The translations under genes and the position numbers were made by a program. A stretch of 64,000 nucleotides of DNA from Ignavibacteria bacterium (GTDB taxonomy: Bacteria > Bacteroidota > Ignavibacteria > Kapaibacteriales > UBA4661), in contig JACVZY010000004.1 in NCBI GenBank assembly GCA_014654705.1, positions 1 through 64,000 on the forward strand. Reading direction: 5' to 3'. Below, piece by piece: positions 35,957-45,167 of the stretch. The notes beneath the pieces are model-generated. The model saw only the letters and a list, made by a program, of their open reading frames with translations. It had not been told where the DNA came from and made no database searches. The first letter of the stretch is position 1, and the number at the start of each line of letters is the position of its first letter.

Positions 35957-37501
35957 ATGAATTTTTATTCGACATTTTCCCGCGTAGCACAGGCGTTGTG
36001 CGCTTTTGCGGTAGTTTGTTCCGCCGCCGCGCCTGCACTCTTGGCGCAGCCCGCATTGGCGCAGCCTGCTACCGAAGCCGAGTGCAAAGCGCACTTGCAG
36101 TTTATCGCCTCCGATAAGTTCATGGGGCGCATGACCGGCACACCTGGCAACGACGAAGCCGCCCGCTACATAGCCGAACACTTCCGCGCAAACAACGTAG
36201 CCTTTGCCGGAAGCATGAAATCATACTTCCAGCCAATAACGTTTGTAAAGCGCCGCGCCGCAGCAAGCGGCTCGCTCATCATTGCAGGCGATACGCTGGC
36301 TCTCGACCGCCGTTTTGTGCCAGCCTATATTCACACGGCACTTCTGTCCGGCAATGCGGTCTATGCAGGCTTTGGCGTGGTGGATTCGGCGGCGAAGCGT
36401 GATGATTACGCAGGACTGGACGTGAAAGGGAAAATTGTTATCATCCGATTTGGCGAGAACGATAGTACAGACGTGCGCAAGGGCTTTAATATGAGCTTCC
36501 GCAAACGTGATATTGCCGAAGCAAAAGGCGCTGCGGGACTTGTGGAGCTGTTCACGCCGGATAATCAGCTCATGTGGGGCAATGTGGTCGCTTTCAATAA
36601 AAATACTCGTCCTGATTTGGCGAGCACAGAGACAAAACCACACACAATGAACTGGGTGCTTGCTTACGACGGCGGCAAAAAAATGACCACGAAACTCGCC
36701 ACCGAAGCCGCACAAAAGCGCCCTATTGCTGTCAGCATGAGCCTTGAGCCGACACGCTACGACACACTCTATTCCAACAACGTTATCGGTGTTATCAAAG
36801 GCACAGACCCTGTGCTTAGTCAAGAGTATGTCTTGCTTTCGGCGCACTACGACCACATTGGCACGGGTAAAAGCGCCGACGGCAAAGACAGCATCTACAA
36901 CGGCGCACGCGACAACGGTATGGGAACAACGGCGATTCTGGCAGCCGCCAAATATCTTGCTGCTAAGCCGCCCAAGCGCTCGGTGCTTGTGCTGGCTTGT
37001 ACAGCAGAAGAAGTTGGTTTGCTGGGCAGCAGTTATTATGCAAAAAATCCCGCTATTCCGCACAAAAACGTTATTTACAATCTCAACATTGATGGCGCAG
37101 GCTTCAACGACACAACACTTGTAACAGTGATAGGGCTTGAGCGCACAACCGCACAACCATTGCTGGAAGAAGCCGCTAAAACGCAGGGACTCAAAGTCGC
37201 AAACGACCCTGCGCCGGAGCAGAATCTTTTCGACCGCTCGGATAACGTCAGTTTTGCAAAGTTCGGTATTCCTGCACCGACATACTCGCCGGGCTTCACA
37301 GCGTTTGATGCGGAGATTGCGAAGTATTATCACCAATTAGCTGACGAAGCAGGCGAAGACTTCAACTTCCGCTATCTGACTCGCTTTGTCAATTCGTTTA
37401 TCACCGCTTCCCGCCTTATTGCCGACGCAAACAGTCGTCCGCGCTGGAAAGTGGGCGATAAGTACGAAGCAGCGTTCAAAACGCTGTATGGCGAGAAGTA
37501 G
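35957..37501 (+). CDS. M28-family zinc peptidase
   Basis: A 514-residue exported protein: signal peptide (1-33, VVCSAAAPALLAQPALAQ), then a PA-like insert (about 90-240, VKGKIVIIRFGEND) and the M28 catalytic domain. Zinc ligands are visible: LLSAHYDHIGTG (His, Asp), GARDNGMGTTAIL (bridging Asp) and LACTAEEVGLLGS (catalytic Glu pair), then IYNLNIDGAGF (Asp) and the final His region (FAKFGIPAPTYSPG, KYYHQLADE). It is an aminopeptidase-like enzyme of the periplasm or outside. It is divergent from the propeller cluster. The start at 35957 gives the signal peptide. Confidence 0.92.
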   Translation: MNFYSTFSRVAQALCAFAVVCSAAAPALLAQPALAQPATEAECKAHLQFIASDKFMGRMTGTPGNDEAARYIAEHFRANNVAFAGSMKSYFQPITFVKRRAAASGSLIIAGDTLALDRRFVPAYIHTALLSGNAVYAGFGVVDSAAKRDDYAGLDVKGKIVIIRFGENDSTDVRKGFNMSFRKRDIAEAKGAAGLVELFTPDNQLMWGNVVAFNKNTRPDLASTETKPHTMNWVLAYDGGKKMTTKLATEAAQKRPIAVSMSLEPTRYDTLYSNNVIGVIKGTDPVLSQEYVLLSAHYDHIGTGKSADGKDSIYNGARDNGMGTTAILAAAKYLAAKPPKRSVLVLACTAEEVGLLGSSYYAKNPAIPHKNVIYNLNIDGAGFNDTTLVTVIGLERTTAQPLLEEAAKTQGLKVANDPAPEQNLFDRSDNVSFAKFGIPAPTYSPGFTAFDAEIAKYYHQLADEAGEDFNFRYLTRFVNSFITASRLIADANSRPRWKVGDKYEAAFKTLYGEK

Positions 37502-37528
37502 TTTTTTGTACAGTTCATAAATACTGAA

Positions 37529-37569
37529 GTTCACGGCACAGGCATTCGTGTCTGTGCTGTGTGAACTTC
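37529..37569. repeat. Palindromic repeat after M28 peptidase
   Basis: AGTTCAC...GGCACAGGCA TTCG TGTCTGTGC...GTGAACT forms a long stem of about 17 bp with a 2-nt bulge and a 4-nt loop. Its core GCACAGGCATTCGTGTCTGTGC (37536-37557) is of the same family as two palindromes at 42100-42167. It could also terminate the peptidase transcript. Confidence 0.7.
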
Positions 37570-37612
37570 TTGTTCATGTTCACTGCTTGTTTTTCTCAAC
37601 GATTCCGAATCA

Positions 37613-38950
37613 ATGTTCACATCTTCATCCGCACACACACGTTTCTCGCCCGCTCCCGACCTTGACAAAAAAGTCTTGGTGATTGCGTACTATTTCCCGC
37701 CGATGGGCTTAAGCGGCGTGCAACGAACGCTCAAGTTTGCGAAGTATATGCGGCACTACCACTGGGAGCCAACGATCATCACCACAGGTCCCGTAGGCTA
37801 TTATGCCCTTGACCAATCCTTGCAGGAAGAAGCCGAGCGCGAGAACTTGCGCATCGTCCGCACAAGCGGTGGCGACGTCAATGCACTCCTTGCGGGCAAG
37901 GGCGAGTTCAAGCAGCGCGCTATGCCTGCGGAGTACATTCGCAAATTTTTATCGCGCGTGAGTAATTGGCTTTTCATCCCCGACAACAAGCGCTCATGGG
38001 CGCGGCAGGCATACAAAACTGCTGCGAAACTGATGGAAGAAGAAAAATTTGATCTCATTTTCGTCAGTGGACCGCCCTTCTCCGCCATGCAAGCAGCAGC
38101 GCGGCTGAAGAAAAAGTATGGTGTCCCGCTTGTGGTGGATTATCGCGATTTGTGGCTGGGCAATCAGTTTATGTCCTTCCCAACGCCGCTCCACACCTAT
38201 CTTCATGGGAAAATGGAATATGCCGTGCTGCGCGAGGCGAACCAAATCATCGTTACCAATCGCCGCATGAAAGAGCGGATGCTCAGTCATCATCTTTTTC
38301 TCCAACACGAAGACATTACCATTATTTCGCAGGGCTACGACCCCGAAGATTTTCTTGTGCCGCCTGCACACCGTCCCAATTTTAAGTTTCGTCTAGGATA
38401 TGCCGGTATTTTCTACGACTTCATCACGCCAAAGTATTTACTGAAGGCGTTTCAGATGATTGTGAAGGAACGCCCCGAGGTTGCAGCCGATATGGAACTG
38501 CACTTTATCGGGATATGGCGCAAAGAGAACATCCGGCTTGTGAAGAAATTAGGGTTAGAGAAATATGTGGAGGTTCACGGCTATCTCGACCACAAAGACT
38601 CTGTTGCCATGATTTCTTCCTGCGATGCGCTTTGGATAATGGTGGGGAACACTCGCAGCGCCGATACGGTTTCAAGCGGTAAACTCTACGAGTATTTCGG
38701 CAGCCAGAAGCCGCTTCTGGTCAGCGTGCCGGAGGGAGCATTAAAGCAAGCGGCACAAAAGTACGGTGCGGCTATCGTAACCGAACCTGATAATGTGCAT
38801 CAAATCAAAATTGCGCTGCTGCAACTCTATCAAGACCACAAAGCAAAAACGCCGATGAAGCCCCACGTGGAGTACGTCGAGCAGCACAGACGCGATTATC
38901 TCACCGAGCAGCTCACCAAAGAGTTCAATTTTGCGCTGGATAATCCCTAA
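37613..38950 (+). CDS. Glycosyltransferase family 4-like protein
   Basis: A 445-residue GT-B fold enzyme. The N-terminal domain starts VLVIAYYFPPMGLSGVQRTLKFA, with the glycine loop near the acceptor site. A linker with LVVDYRDLWLGN follows. The C-terminal donor-binding domain has RLGYAGIFYDFI, FIGIW and the E-rich motif SGKLYEYFGSQKPLLVSV. It probably adds a sugar to a surface polysaccharide or lipid. It is 30 bp upstream of wecB on the same strand, so the pair likely works together in polysaccharide synthesis. Confidence 0.9.
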   Translation: MFTSSSAHTRFSPAPDLDKKVLVIAYYFPPMGLSGVQRTLKFAKYMRHYHWEPTIITTGPVGYYALDQSLQEEAERENLRIVRTSGGDVNALLAGKGEFKQRAMPAEYIRKFLSRVSNWLFIPDNKRSWARQAYKTAAKLMEEEKFDLIFVSGPPFSAMQAAARLKKKYGVPLVVDYRDLWLGNQFMSFPTPLHTYLHGKMEYAVLREANQIIVTNRRMKERMLSHHLFLQHEDITIISQGYDPEDFLVPPAHRPNFKFRLGYAGIFYDFITPKYLLKAFQMIVKERPEVAADMELHFIGIWRKENIRLVKKLGLEKYVEVHGYLDHKDSVAMISSCDALWIMVGNTRSADTVSSGKLYEYFGSQKPLLVSVPEGALKQAAQKYGAAIVTEPDNVHQIKIALLQLYQDHKAKTPMKPHVEYVEQHRRDYLTEQLTKEFNFALDNP

Positions 38951-38980
38951 GCCGTCATTCCATTCAACAACCAACACACA

Positions 38981-40111
38981 ATGCCCAAACCCCTGATTCT
39001 TTCTGTCGTCGGTGCTCGTCCGAACTTTATGAAAGTTGCTCCTTTGCATCGTGTCTTTGCCACGCCGGAAATGTTGGCGCTCGTGGAGCATCGCATCGTT
39101 CACACGGGGCAGCATTACGATGCCGCGATGTCGGACGCATTTTTCCACGACCTCGAAATGCCGGAACCCGCATATTTCCTCGGTATTGGTTCGGGTTCTC
39201 ATGCCGAGCAGACGGCGCGGGTAATGATGGAATTTGAGAAGGTGTGTTTGGAATCAAAGCCCGCACTGGTGCTGGTGGTGGGCGATGTTAATTCCACCAT
39301 CGCAGCCACGCTCACCGCCACGAAGCTGGGAATACCGGTGGCGCACGTAGAAGCCGGCTTGCGAAGCGGCGACCGCACCATGCCGGAAGAACTGAACCGT
39401 ATTGCGACGGATGCGCTTTCCGATTATGCCTTTGTTACCGAGCAGAGCGGTATGGATAATTTGCTACGCGAGAACTTCCGCAAAGAGCGCTTGTTTTTGG
39501 TGGGAAACACCATGATTGATTCGCTGCATTTCGCGCTTCCCAAAGCCCGCCAAGCATCAATTCTGAACGAACTCGGCGTTGCATCAAAAGAGTACGCGCT
39601 TGTAACGCTGCATCGTCCCTCGAATGTGGACGATGTCGCACAACTACGAGCACTGATAACTATGCTCTTCGAGGCAACAAGCGAGTGTGCGGTCGTCTTT
39701 CCTGTGCATCCGCGTACACGGAAAAATCTGGAGCGTTTTGGACTACTGAACCTGATAGAATCAAGCCCGCGCTTTGTTCTCACCGAACCGCAAGGCTACG
39801 TCAATTTCCTTGCGCTGATGATGAACGCGCGGTTCGTGATGACCGATTCCGGCGGAGTGCAGGAGGAAACAACTGCGCTTGGTGTACCGTGCCTGACGCT
39901 TCGCACCACGACCGAGCGCCCCGCGACGTGCGAGTATGGCACAAACATTCTCGTCCCGCCCACACAAGAAAACATCCAAACAGCGCTTCAGAACGCGCTC
40001 AAAGGTGTATTTCGCACGGACGGCGTGCCGGCTTCCGTTCCACCGCTTTGGGATGGAAAAGCTGCGGAGCGCATTGCAACGATTATCCTCCGTGAGTGTT
40101 TATCCCATTGA
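38981..40111 (+). CDS. wecB: UDP-N-acetylglucosamine 2-epimerase
   Basis: A 376-residue non-hydrolysing epimerase that makes UDP-ManNAc from UDP-GlcNAc. The family start VVGARPNFMKVAPLHR, the conserved HTGQHYDAAMSD, and HVEAGLRSGDRTMPEELNRI (catalytic residues) are intact. The UDP-binding end has DSGGVQEETTALGVPCLTLR. It follows the glycosyltransferase. The next gene's frame overlaps its end, but the real lnt start is 60 bp later. Confidence 0.95.
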   Translation: MPKPLILSVVGARPNFMKVAPLHRVFATPEMLALVEHRIVHTGQHYDAAMSDAFFHDLEMPEPAYFLGIGSGSHAEQTARVMMEFEKVCLESKPALVLVVGDVNSTIAATLTATKLGIPVAHVEAGLRSGDRTMPEELNRIATDALSDYAFVTEQSGMDNLLRENFRKERLFLVGNTMIDSLHFALPKARQASILNELGVASKEYALVTLHRPSNVDDVAQLRALITMLFEATSECAVVFPVHPRTRKNLERFGLLNLIESSPRFVLTEPQGYVNFLALMMNARFVMTDSGGVQEETTALGVPCLTLRTTTERPATCEYGTNILVPPTQENIQTALQNALKGVFRTDGVPASVPPLWDGKAAERIATIILRECLSH

Positions 40112-40170
40112 CCGCACCGCATTATCTCAATCAAGCATCATCTCTTTTCACCAATTCACCTTCAACCCGC

Positions 40171-41895
40171 ATGAACATTTTCCGCCCCGACAACCTCCGA
40201 ATAACTGCGTTTCTGACTCTTTCCGGCATTTTGTTGGGAATAGGCTTTGCGCCGCTTCATTTGGGCGTACTTGCGTACATCGGATTTTTACCGCTTCTGG
40301 TGGTGTTGGAGCGGACAAGCGGTGTGATGCAAACGCTGCGGCGCTTGTATTGGACATTTTTTGTGTTTCAGGGTGTAAGCAACTGGTGGGTTAGTTCATG
40401 GCAGCGCGAAGCAGATCCGTACCTGATGGCAGCTGGAATAGCGCTCTGGCTGGGGCATCCCCTCTTTTTTGCGGTGCCGATGTTTGGCTACACATTCTTG
40501 CATAAACGCCTCGGACGCGCTTCCGCACTCGCGATGCTGCCATTTTTATGGGCGGCGTTTGAGTGGTTGCATGGCTTGGGCGAGGCTTCGTACCCATGGC
40601 AGGCTCTGGGCTACACGCAAGCATTCTATACGCCGCTCATCCAAATCGCCGATATTACTGGCGTCTGGGGGCTTTCGTGGTGTATTGTTGCCGTCAATGC
40701 GTTGCTTGCGGCGTGTTTTTTCACGTTTCGCGGTTTGCCCGTCGCAATCGATTCCCTTGCGGTACGTTTGACCAAAACCTTGTACCTGTGCCGTTTGCAA
40801 GTCGTTAGTGTTCTGGGCTTGCTCCTCTGTATGCTGGGGTATGGTGTTTGGCAAGTGCGTAATTTTCAGCATGAAGCCTTGCTACAGTCCCACAAAAGCG
40901 TGTCGGTAGGCATTATTCAGCCCAATATCAACCCCTGGGGAAAGTGGCAGGGAAGCGCTCAGGAACAGGTCGCACTGCATCTGCATTTGGTAGATTCGCT
41001 GCGTTTACACCTTCCCAAAGGCGTTTCGCGTCTTGATTTCACGCTCTGGAGCGAGACGGCAATTCCATATCGCATTTTGATTATGCAGAATTTCCCGTAC
41101 CTTGATGGGCTTCGCGCATGGACGGATAGCACGGGAATCGGCATCCTGAGCGGGCTACCGACCGACCGCATCTACCGCACACGCGCAGAAGCCCCCATTA
41201 CGGCTTCGGTGATACCGCGTATGTTCGATACGCTCTATGCCGAAAGTTTCAATTCCGCTATGATGCTTGCGCCGCGCACGGACATTACTCACAGCGACCC
41301 ATTCATGCCGTATCCGCCCGCTATTGCGGTTCACCGCAAGATGAAGCTCACACCTTTTGCGGAGCGTGTTCCCTACGCAGAAAAAATTTCTTTTGCCGTC
41401 AAAGCGCTAACGTGGGGTGTTGGTATATCTGGATGGGGCTTGGGACGAGAACAGAAGCCGCTTCCGCTTAAGCGAGAATCGGACACGGCGCAGATTGGAG
41501 CGGTGATCTGTATTGAATCTATTTATCCGGCGTTTGTGGCAGATTATGCCCGCAAAGGCGCAACGCTGCTTGTGGTGATTACAAATGATGGTTGGTTCAA
41601 TCACACGCCCGGACCCGAGCAGCACTATATGATAGCTGCAATGCGGGCTGTGGAAAGTAAGCGCTATCTGGCTCGATGCGGCAATACCGGTGTTTCCGGC
41701 TTCCTCACGCCGCTAGGTACGTCGCTTCAGCGCACGGAAATAGACACCCAAACCGCACTGGCACAAGCCCTGCCATTGCTTACGGGCGAGACACTCTATG
41801 TACGCTTTGGTGATTGGTTGCCGATAGCGTCGTGTTTGCTCGTTGCGCTGGCGCTGGGAGCGTCTTTTGTGAAGCGCAGAAGCGTAGAGGAGTAA
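40171..41895 (+). CDS. lnt: Apolipoprotein N-acyltransferase
   Basis: A 574-residue inner-membrane enzyme that adds the third acyl chain to lipoproteins, which fits the many lipoproteins of this window. It has about six to eight N-terminal helices (GFAPLHLGVLAYIGFLPLLVVL, WAAFEWLHG), then the nitrilase-like periplasmic domain with the catalytic triad: Glu in LWSETAIPYR, Lys in HRKMKLTPFAERVPY and Cys in GAVICIESIYP. A final helix is at about 545-565. The frame is open from 40096. The ATG at 40171 starts at the conserved region. Confidence 0.95.
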   Translation: MNIFRPDNLRITAFLTLSGILLGIGFAPLHLGVLAYIGFLPLLVVLERTSGVMQTLRRLYWTFFVFQGVSNWWVSSWQREADPYLMAAGIALWLGHPLFFAVPMFGYTFLHKRLGRASALAMLPFLWAAFEWLHGLGEASYPWQALGYTQAFYTPLIQIADITGVWGLSWCIVAVNALLAACFFTFRGLPVAIDSLAVRLTKTLYLCRLQVVSVLGLLLCMLGYGVWQVRNFQHEALLQSHKSVSVGIIQPNINPWGKWQGSAQEQVALHLHLVDSLRLHLPKGVSRLDFTLWSETAIPYRILIMQNFPYLDGLRAWTDSTGIGILSGLPTDRIYRTRAEAPITASVIPRMFDTLYAESFNSAMMLAPRTDITHSDPFMPYPPAIAVHRKMKLTPFAERVPYAEKISFAVKALTWGVGISGWGLGREQKPLPLKRESDTAQIGAVICIESIYPAFVADYARKGATLLVVITNDGWFNHTPGPEQHYMIAAMRAVESKRYLARCGNTGVSGFLTPLGTSLQRTEIDTQTALAQALPLLTGETLYVRFGDWLPIASCLLVALALGASFVKRRSVEE

Positions 41896-42205
41896 TTCAC
41901 TCTTATACCAAAAACGATTTGGAGGCGGTGTGCGACATTGTCGGAATGCCCGACTATTTCTTTTGCTCGAGTCGTCTCAGCCGTATTTTCTTCTCGCCGC
42001 ATTGAAAGCGGGGAGATTGACGTACATTTTGTCTTTTGAAGAATGATATGCTAAGGAACGTCAGAAAAATAAGTTGCTAAAGTTCTTTTGGCTTCGGTAG
42101 CACAGACATTCCTGTCTGTGAGGTTTGAAGCGATGTTCAAGAGTTACACAGACAAGAATATCTGTGCCACAAAGAAAAGTTTGACCACTTGTTTTTGACC
42201 CGTTC
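41896..42205. other. Intergenic region with hairpin and repeat element
   Basis: 310 bp between lnt and the minus-strand OMP gene's stop. It contains TCTCGCCGC/GCGGGGAGA (41992-42000 and 42008-42016), a hairpin with one mismatch that could terminate lnt, and the inverted-repeat element listed next. No ORF is supported. Confidence 0.5.
42085..42179. repeat. MITE-like inverted-repeat element
   Basis: A 95-bp element with two 21-bp palindromes, GCACAGACATTCCTGTCTGTG (42100-42120) and CACAGACAAGAATATCTGTGC (42147-42167). They are nearly reverse complements of each other (19 of 21 bases). The outer arms CTTTTGGCTTCGG and CACAAAGAAAAG extend the inverted repeat. The core recurs at 37536-37557. No coding capacity. 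Confidence 0.65.
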
Positions 42206-43132
42206 CTAAGGAATAATCGTTGGTTTATTACCGTGCCATTGGTAGGAAATGTTGATACCGAATCGCAGTTGTGATAGAGACCAACGCTCCTGAGAAGATA
42301 AATTTCCGAGAAATTGATTCAGCCCTATCATACCCATCACTTCTGGGGTCAATACCCAGCGACCTCCAAAAGGAGATTTTGGCGTGGTGAGAAAAATGTC
42401 GTAACCAACACCCACCAATGGTGAAACTACAAGATTTGTTGACTCGAGAATATCGCTAGCAGGGCTTGAGTAACTGTTGGCAGTCGAGTTTGGAAATGAA
42501 TACTGTCTGCCAATCAAGCCTGAAAAAGCAAAGCCAAGGTATGTTCTCCAGTGCTCGCCCAAAGTAAAAATAGCAAGAGCTTCTGATGTGAGAGTGGTCA
42601 GGGAAACATCAAATTTGGATGAAAATGAATAGGTTTTCATGACGAGAGAAGCACTTTGAGTGGATTGATAAAGCCGAAGACCAATGGCAAAAATTTCTGT
42701 TAAGGGAAGTTCCGCTGCAATACCGAGCGAAACGCTTGGTGCGGTAAATGTTGTGGAGGAGGGGGAAACAGTAGTATTAAAGATTCTTGTTTGACTTTCA
42801 AGAAAGTATCCGGGCAGATTGAATGCGGCATCATGGAAATTTATTCCACCACCAGCTAATGCGCCAAGACGGAAAGCCTTTTCAAGGTATGGTTCATTTA
42901 ACTTAGCGAAGTACTGTTGATCAAATTTAGCCCACAAATTAGGAGGAAGTTCAGAACGACCTGGATAACGAAAGGCTTCCATTTGGAGGTTGTACCAATG
43001 CTCTTCATATCTCCAACTTCCATCATCAGATTGCTGGGCAGAAACTTTTGAAGGAATTGTCAAGAAAAATAGCACAAAAAAAGGAAGAGAAAGCAGCACT
43101 GTACTGCGGCGGGTGGCAGGGGAAGTAGGCAT
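42206..43132 (-). CDS. Outer-membrane barrel-like protein
   Basis: A 308-residue protein with a signal peptide (1-33, ends SAQQ) and an OMP-like pattern of alternating residues. FRLGALAGGGINFHDAAF followed by ELPLTEIF parallels the protein at 22587-23366, so they are probably paralogues. The C-terminus ends in HGNKPTIIP, not Phe. It has a local composition that looks AT-richer than the housekeeping neighbours. Confidence 0.78.
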   Translation of the reverse strand: MPTSPATRRSTVLLSLPFFVLFFLTIPSKVSAQQSDDGSWRYEEHWYNLQMEAFRYPGRSELPPNLWAKFDQQYFAKLNEPYLEKAFRLGALAGGGINFHDAAFNLPGYFLESQTRIFNTTVSPSSTTFTAPSVSLGIAAELPLTEIFAIGLRLYQSTQSASLVMKTYSFSSKFDVSLTTLTSEALAIFTLGEHWRTYLGFAFSGLIGRQYSFPNSTANSYSSPASDILESTNLVVSPLVGVGYDIFLTTPKSPFGGRWVLTPEVMGMIGLNQFLGNLSSQERWSLSQLRFGINISYQWHGNKPTIIP

Positions 43133-43503
43133 AGTTGCATCAAATTTGAATAGATAGGCAGTTCGATGGTGTAAAGTAAATATTCTGTCATTAAAAAGCA
43201 ACGTATTTCCTTCCATAGTCTGTATATTTTTTGAGAATGTAGGTTTGATGAACCTCCAATGCTCCTCAAACCTATGGGCTTTAGCCCAAGATTTTAGTTT
43301 CTACGAACCTCCCGAAGATTGTATATTCGCAGCGTGATATTTCAACGATAACATGGCTGAGTAGCTCAGTCTCATCAACCAACAGGAGTAACGCTACGAG
43401 CTTCAAGAGCGGGATTGAATGGCACGCGAAGGGTCGGTGGTGTTTTTGTTGTGTCCGATACATATTTTTTGCAGATTGCAGGAAAATTGTTGGTATCGAC
43501 TCT
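43133..43503. other. Divergent intergenic region with small palindromes
   Basis: 371 bp. It contains TGGGCTTTAGCCCA (43275-43288, a perfect 6-bp stem with a 2-nt loop) and CTGAGTAGCTCAG (about 43358-43370). The second looks like a tRNA D-arm at first sight, but no acceptor stem or anticodon arm can be built. No gene is supported; a dispersed-repeat origin is possible. Confidence 0.45.
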
Positions 43504-43788
43504 ATGAACTTGCATCATCCAGCCTATAAAGCCATGACCCGCAAAGCTAGAGAACTCGCCATGATGCTCTTCAACGAGACGCAACAGAAATTTCCCGAAA
43601 TTACTTTTTCCAGTATTATGCCCTCACCGGAACTGAGAAAGCGCTATTGGATAATGGTAACGGGCGAACTGAGCGAAGAGCGCCACAATGCAATGCGAGA
43701 ATTTGTCGCCGACCGAGGAACGGATATTCTCATTGACGAAGGCTATTCTTTTGCGGCGAAACTTAAGCATACGCTGGATACGGCGTGA
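43504..43788 (+). CDS. Small hypothetical cytoplasmic protein
   Basis: A 94-residue protein with no signal or transmembrane segment. It reads as a compact alpha/beta protein (YKAMTRKARELAMMLFNET, WIMVTGELSEERHNAMREF, DILIDEGYSFAAKL). I recognise no family. It lies 35 bp upstream of dxr on the same strand, so it is probably co-transcribed. Confidence 0.65.
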   Translation: MNLHHPAYKAMTRKARELAMMLFNETQQKFPEITFSSIMPSPELRKRYWIMVTGELSEERHNAMREFVADRGTDILIDEGYSFAAKLKHTLDTA

Positions 43789-43823
43789 AAAATTAAAAAT
43801 ACATCCCTCACCATCCTTAGAAA

Positions 43824-45065
43824 ATGTCCCGCACACTCTCCCTACTCGGCGCAACCGGCTCCATCGGCGTACAAACGCTGGATGTCGTGATTGCTCATCC
43901 TGACGAATTTCGTTTGGGTTGGCTCACCGTGAACACGCGCTTCGACCTTTTAGAAGAACAACTGCACCGTCTCCGGAAGCACGGTTTTGTACCGCACGGC
44001 GTTGCCCTTGCCGATGAAAAAGCCTACAATGAGTTCCGGCGTATCACCTCCTTTGCGGGCAAGATTTTGTGCGGTGATGAGGGCGTATGCGCCGCCGCCG
44101 CCGCACCAGAGAATGACATTCTGCTGTCGGCACTGGTGGGCTTTAGCGGTGTGCTGCCGAACTACGCTGCTATTCAGCAAGGTACTCCCATTGCCCTGGC
44201 GAACAAGGAAACGCTCGTGAGCGCGGGTGTAGTGATTATGCCGGAGGCAAACAAGCACGGCGTGGAGATTATCGCAGTGGATAGCGAACACAGTGCCATT
44301 TTGCAATGTTTGGCAGGTGAATTTCTCAGCGAAGTGGAAAAGCTGATTCTGACTGCTTCCGGTGGACCTTTCCGCGAATGGACGCTGGAACAGCTTGAAA
44401 ACGTCACGCCCGCCCAAGCGCTCAAGCACCCGAACTGGTCTATGGGCAGCAAAATCACGATTGATTCGGCAACGCTGATGAACAAAGGCTTTGAGATTAT
44501 CGAAGCCTACTGGCTCTTTGGCGTAGGGGCAGATAAAATCGAGGTCGTCGTGCATCCGCAAAGCATCATTCATTCGATGGTGCAGTTTTGTGATGGCTCG
44601 GTGAAGGCTCAGTTGGGCTTGCCGGATATGAAAATTCCCATTGCTTACGCGCTCAGTCTGCCGCACCGTTATCCGTCGAACTTCAAACGCATGGATATAT
44701 GCGCCTTGCAGAACCTTTCGTTTTTCCCGCCGGATGTGGTACGGTTTCCCTGCTTGCGCCTCGCTTTCGATTCCCTTGCCCAAGGCGGTACTGCTGCGTG
44801 CATTGTGAACGCAGCGAATGAAATTGCCGTTGCGTCGTTTCTGCAATCCACCATTGGCTTTTTAGATATTCCGCGATTGATTGAAACGTGTTTGGAAAAA
44901 ATTACGCATATTGACACGCCATCGCTGGAAGACATTGTGCAGACCGACAAAAAAACCCGCGCACTGGCGGAATCACTCGTGCGCGAGGGCATGAGTACAC
45001 CAACGGTCTTTCTGTCGAAAACAAATGGAACAACTATTGTCGGTGGTAATTCGTCTATTGCATAA
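43824..45065 (+). CDS. dxr: 1-deoxy-D-xylulose 5-phosphate reductoisomerase
   Basis: A 413-residue enzyme of the MEP isoprenoid pathway. The NADPH loop GATGSIG is at 8-14. DSEHSAILQCL (metal-binding Asp and Glu), LILTASGGPFRE, NWSMGSKITIDSATLMNKGFE and VHPQSIIHSMV are all conserved. The order dxr-rseP is common in Bacteria, and the same order is seen here. Confidence 0.97.
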   Translation: MSRTLSLLGATGSIGVQTLDVVIAHPDEFRLGWLTVNTRFDLLEEQLHRLRKHGFVPHGVALADEKAYNEFRRITSFAGKILCGDEGVCAAAAAPENDILLSALVGFSGVLPNYAAIQQGTPIALANKETLVSAGVVIMPEANKHGVEIIAVDSEHSAILQCLAGEFLSEVEKLILTASGGPFREWTLEQLENVTPAQALKHPNWSMGSKITIDSATLMNKGFEIIEAYWLFGVGADKIEVVVHPQSIIHSMVQFCDGSVKAQLGLPDMKIPIAYALSLPHRYPSNFKRMDICALQNLSFFPPDVVRFPCLRLAFDSLAQGGTAACIVNAANEIAVASFLQSTIGFLDIPRLIETCLEKITHIDTPSLEDIVQTDKKTRALAESLVREGMSTPTVFLSKTNGTTIVGGNSSIA

Positions 45066-45167
45066 GAAAACTTGCGAAGCACCTCCTACTGGCAAAGAAG
45101 CCATCTGGAACACGACAAAAATAACTCAAACCGCATATAATCTCATCATTTTCATTTTTTGACCACT

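Noticed and set aside
43358-43440. Possible tRNA (CTGAGTAGCTCAG looks like a D-arm)
   Set aside because: No acceptor stem, anticodon arm or T-arm with the expected spacing can be built around it.
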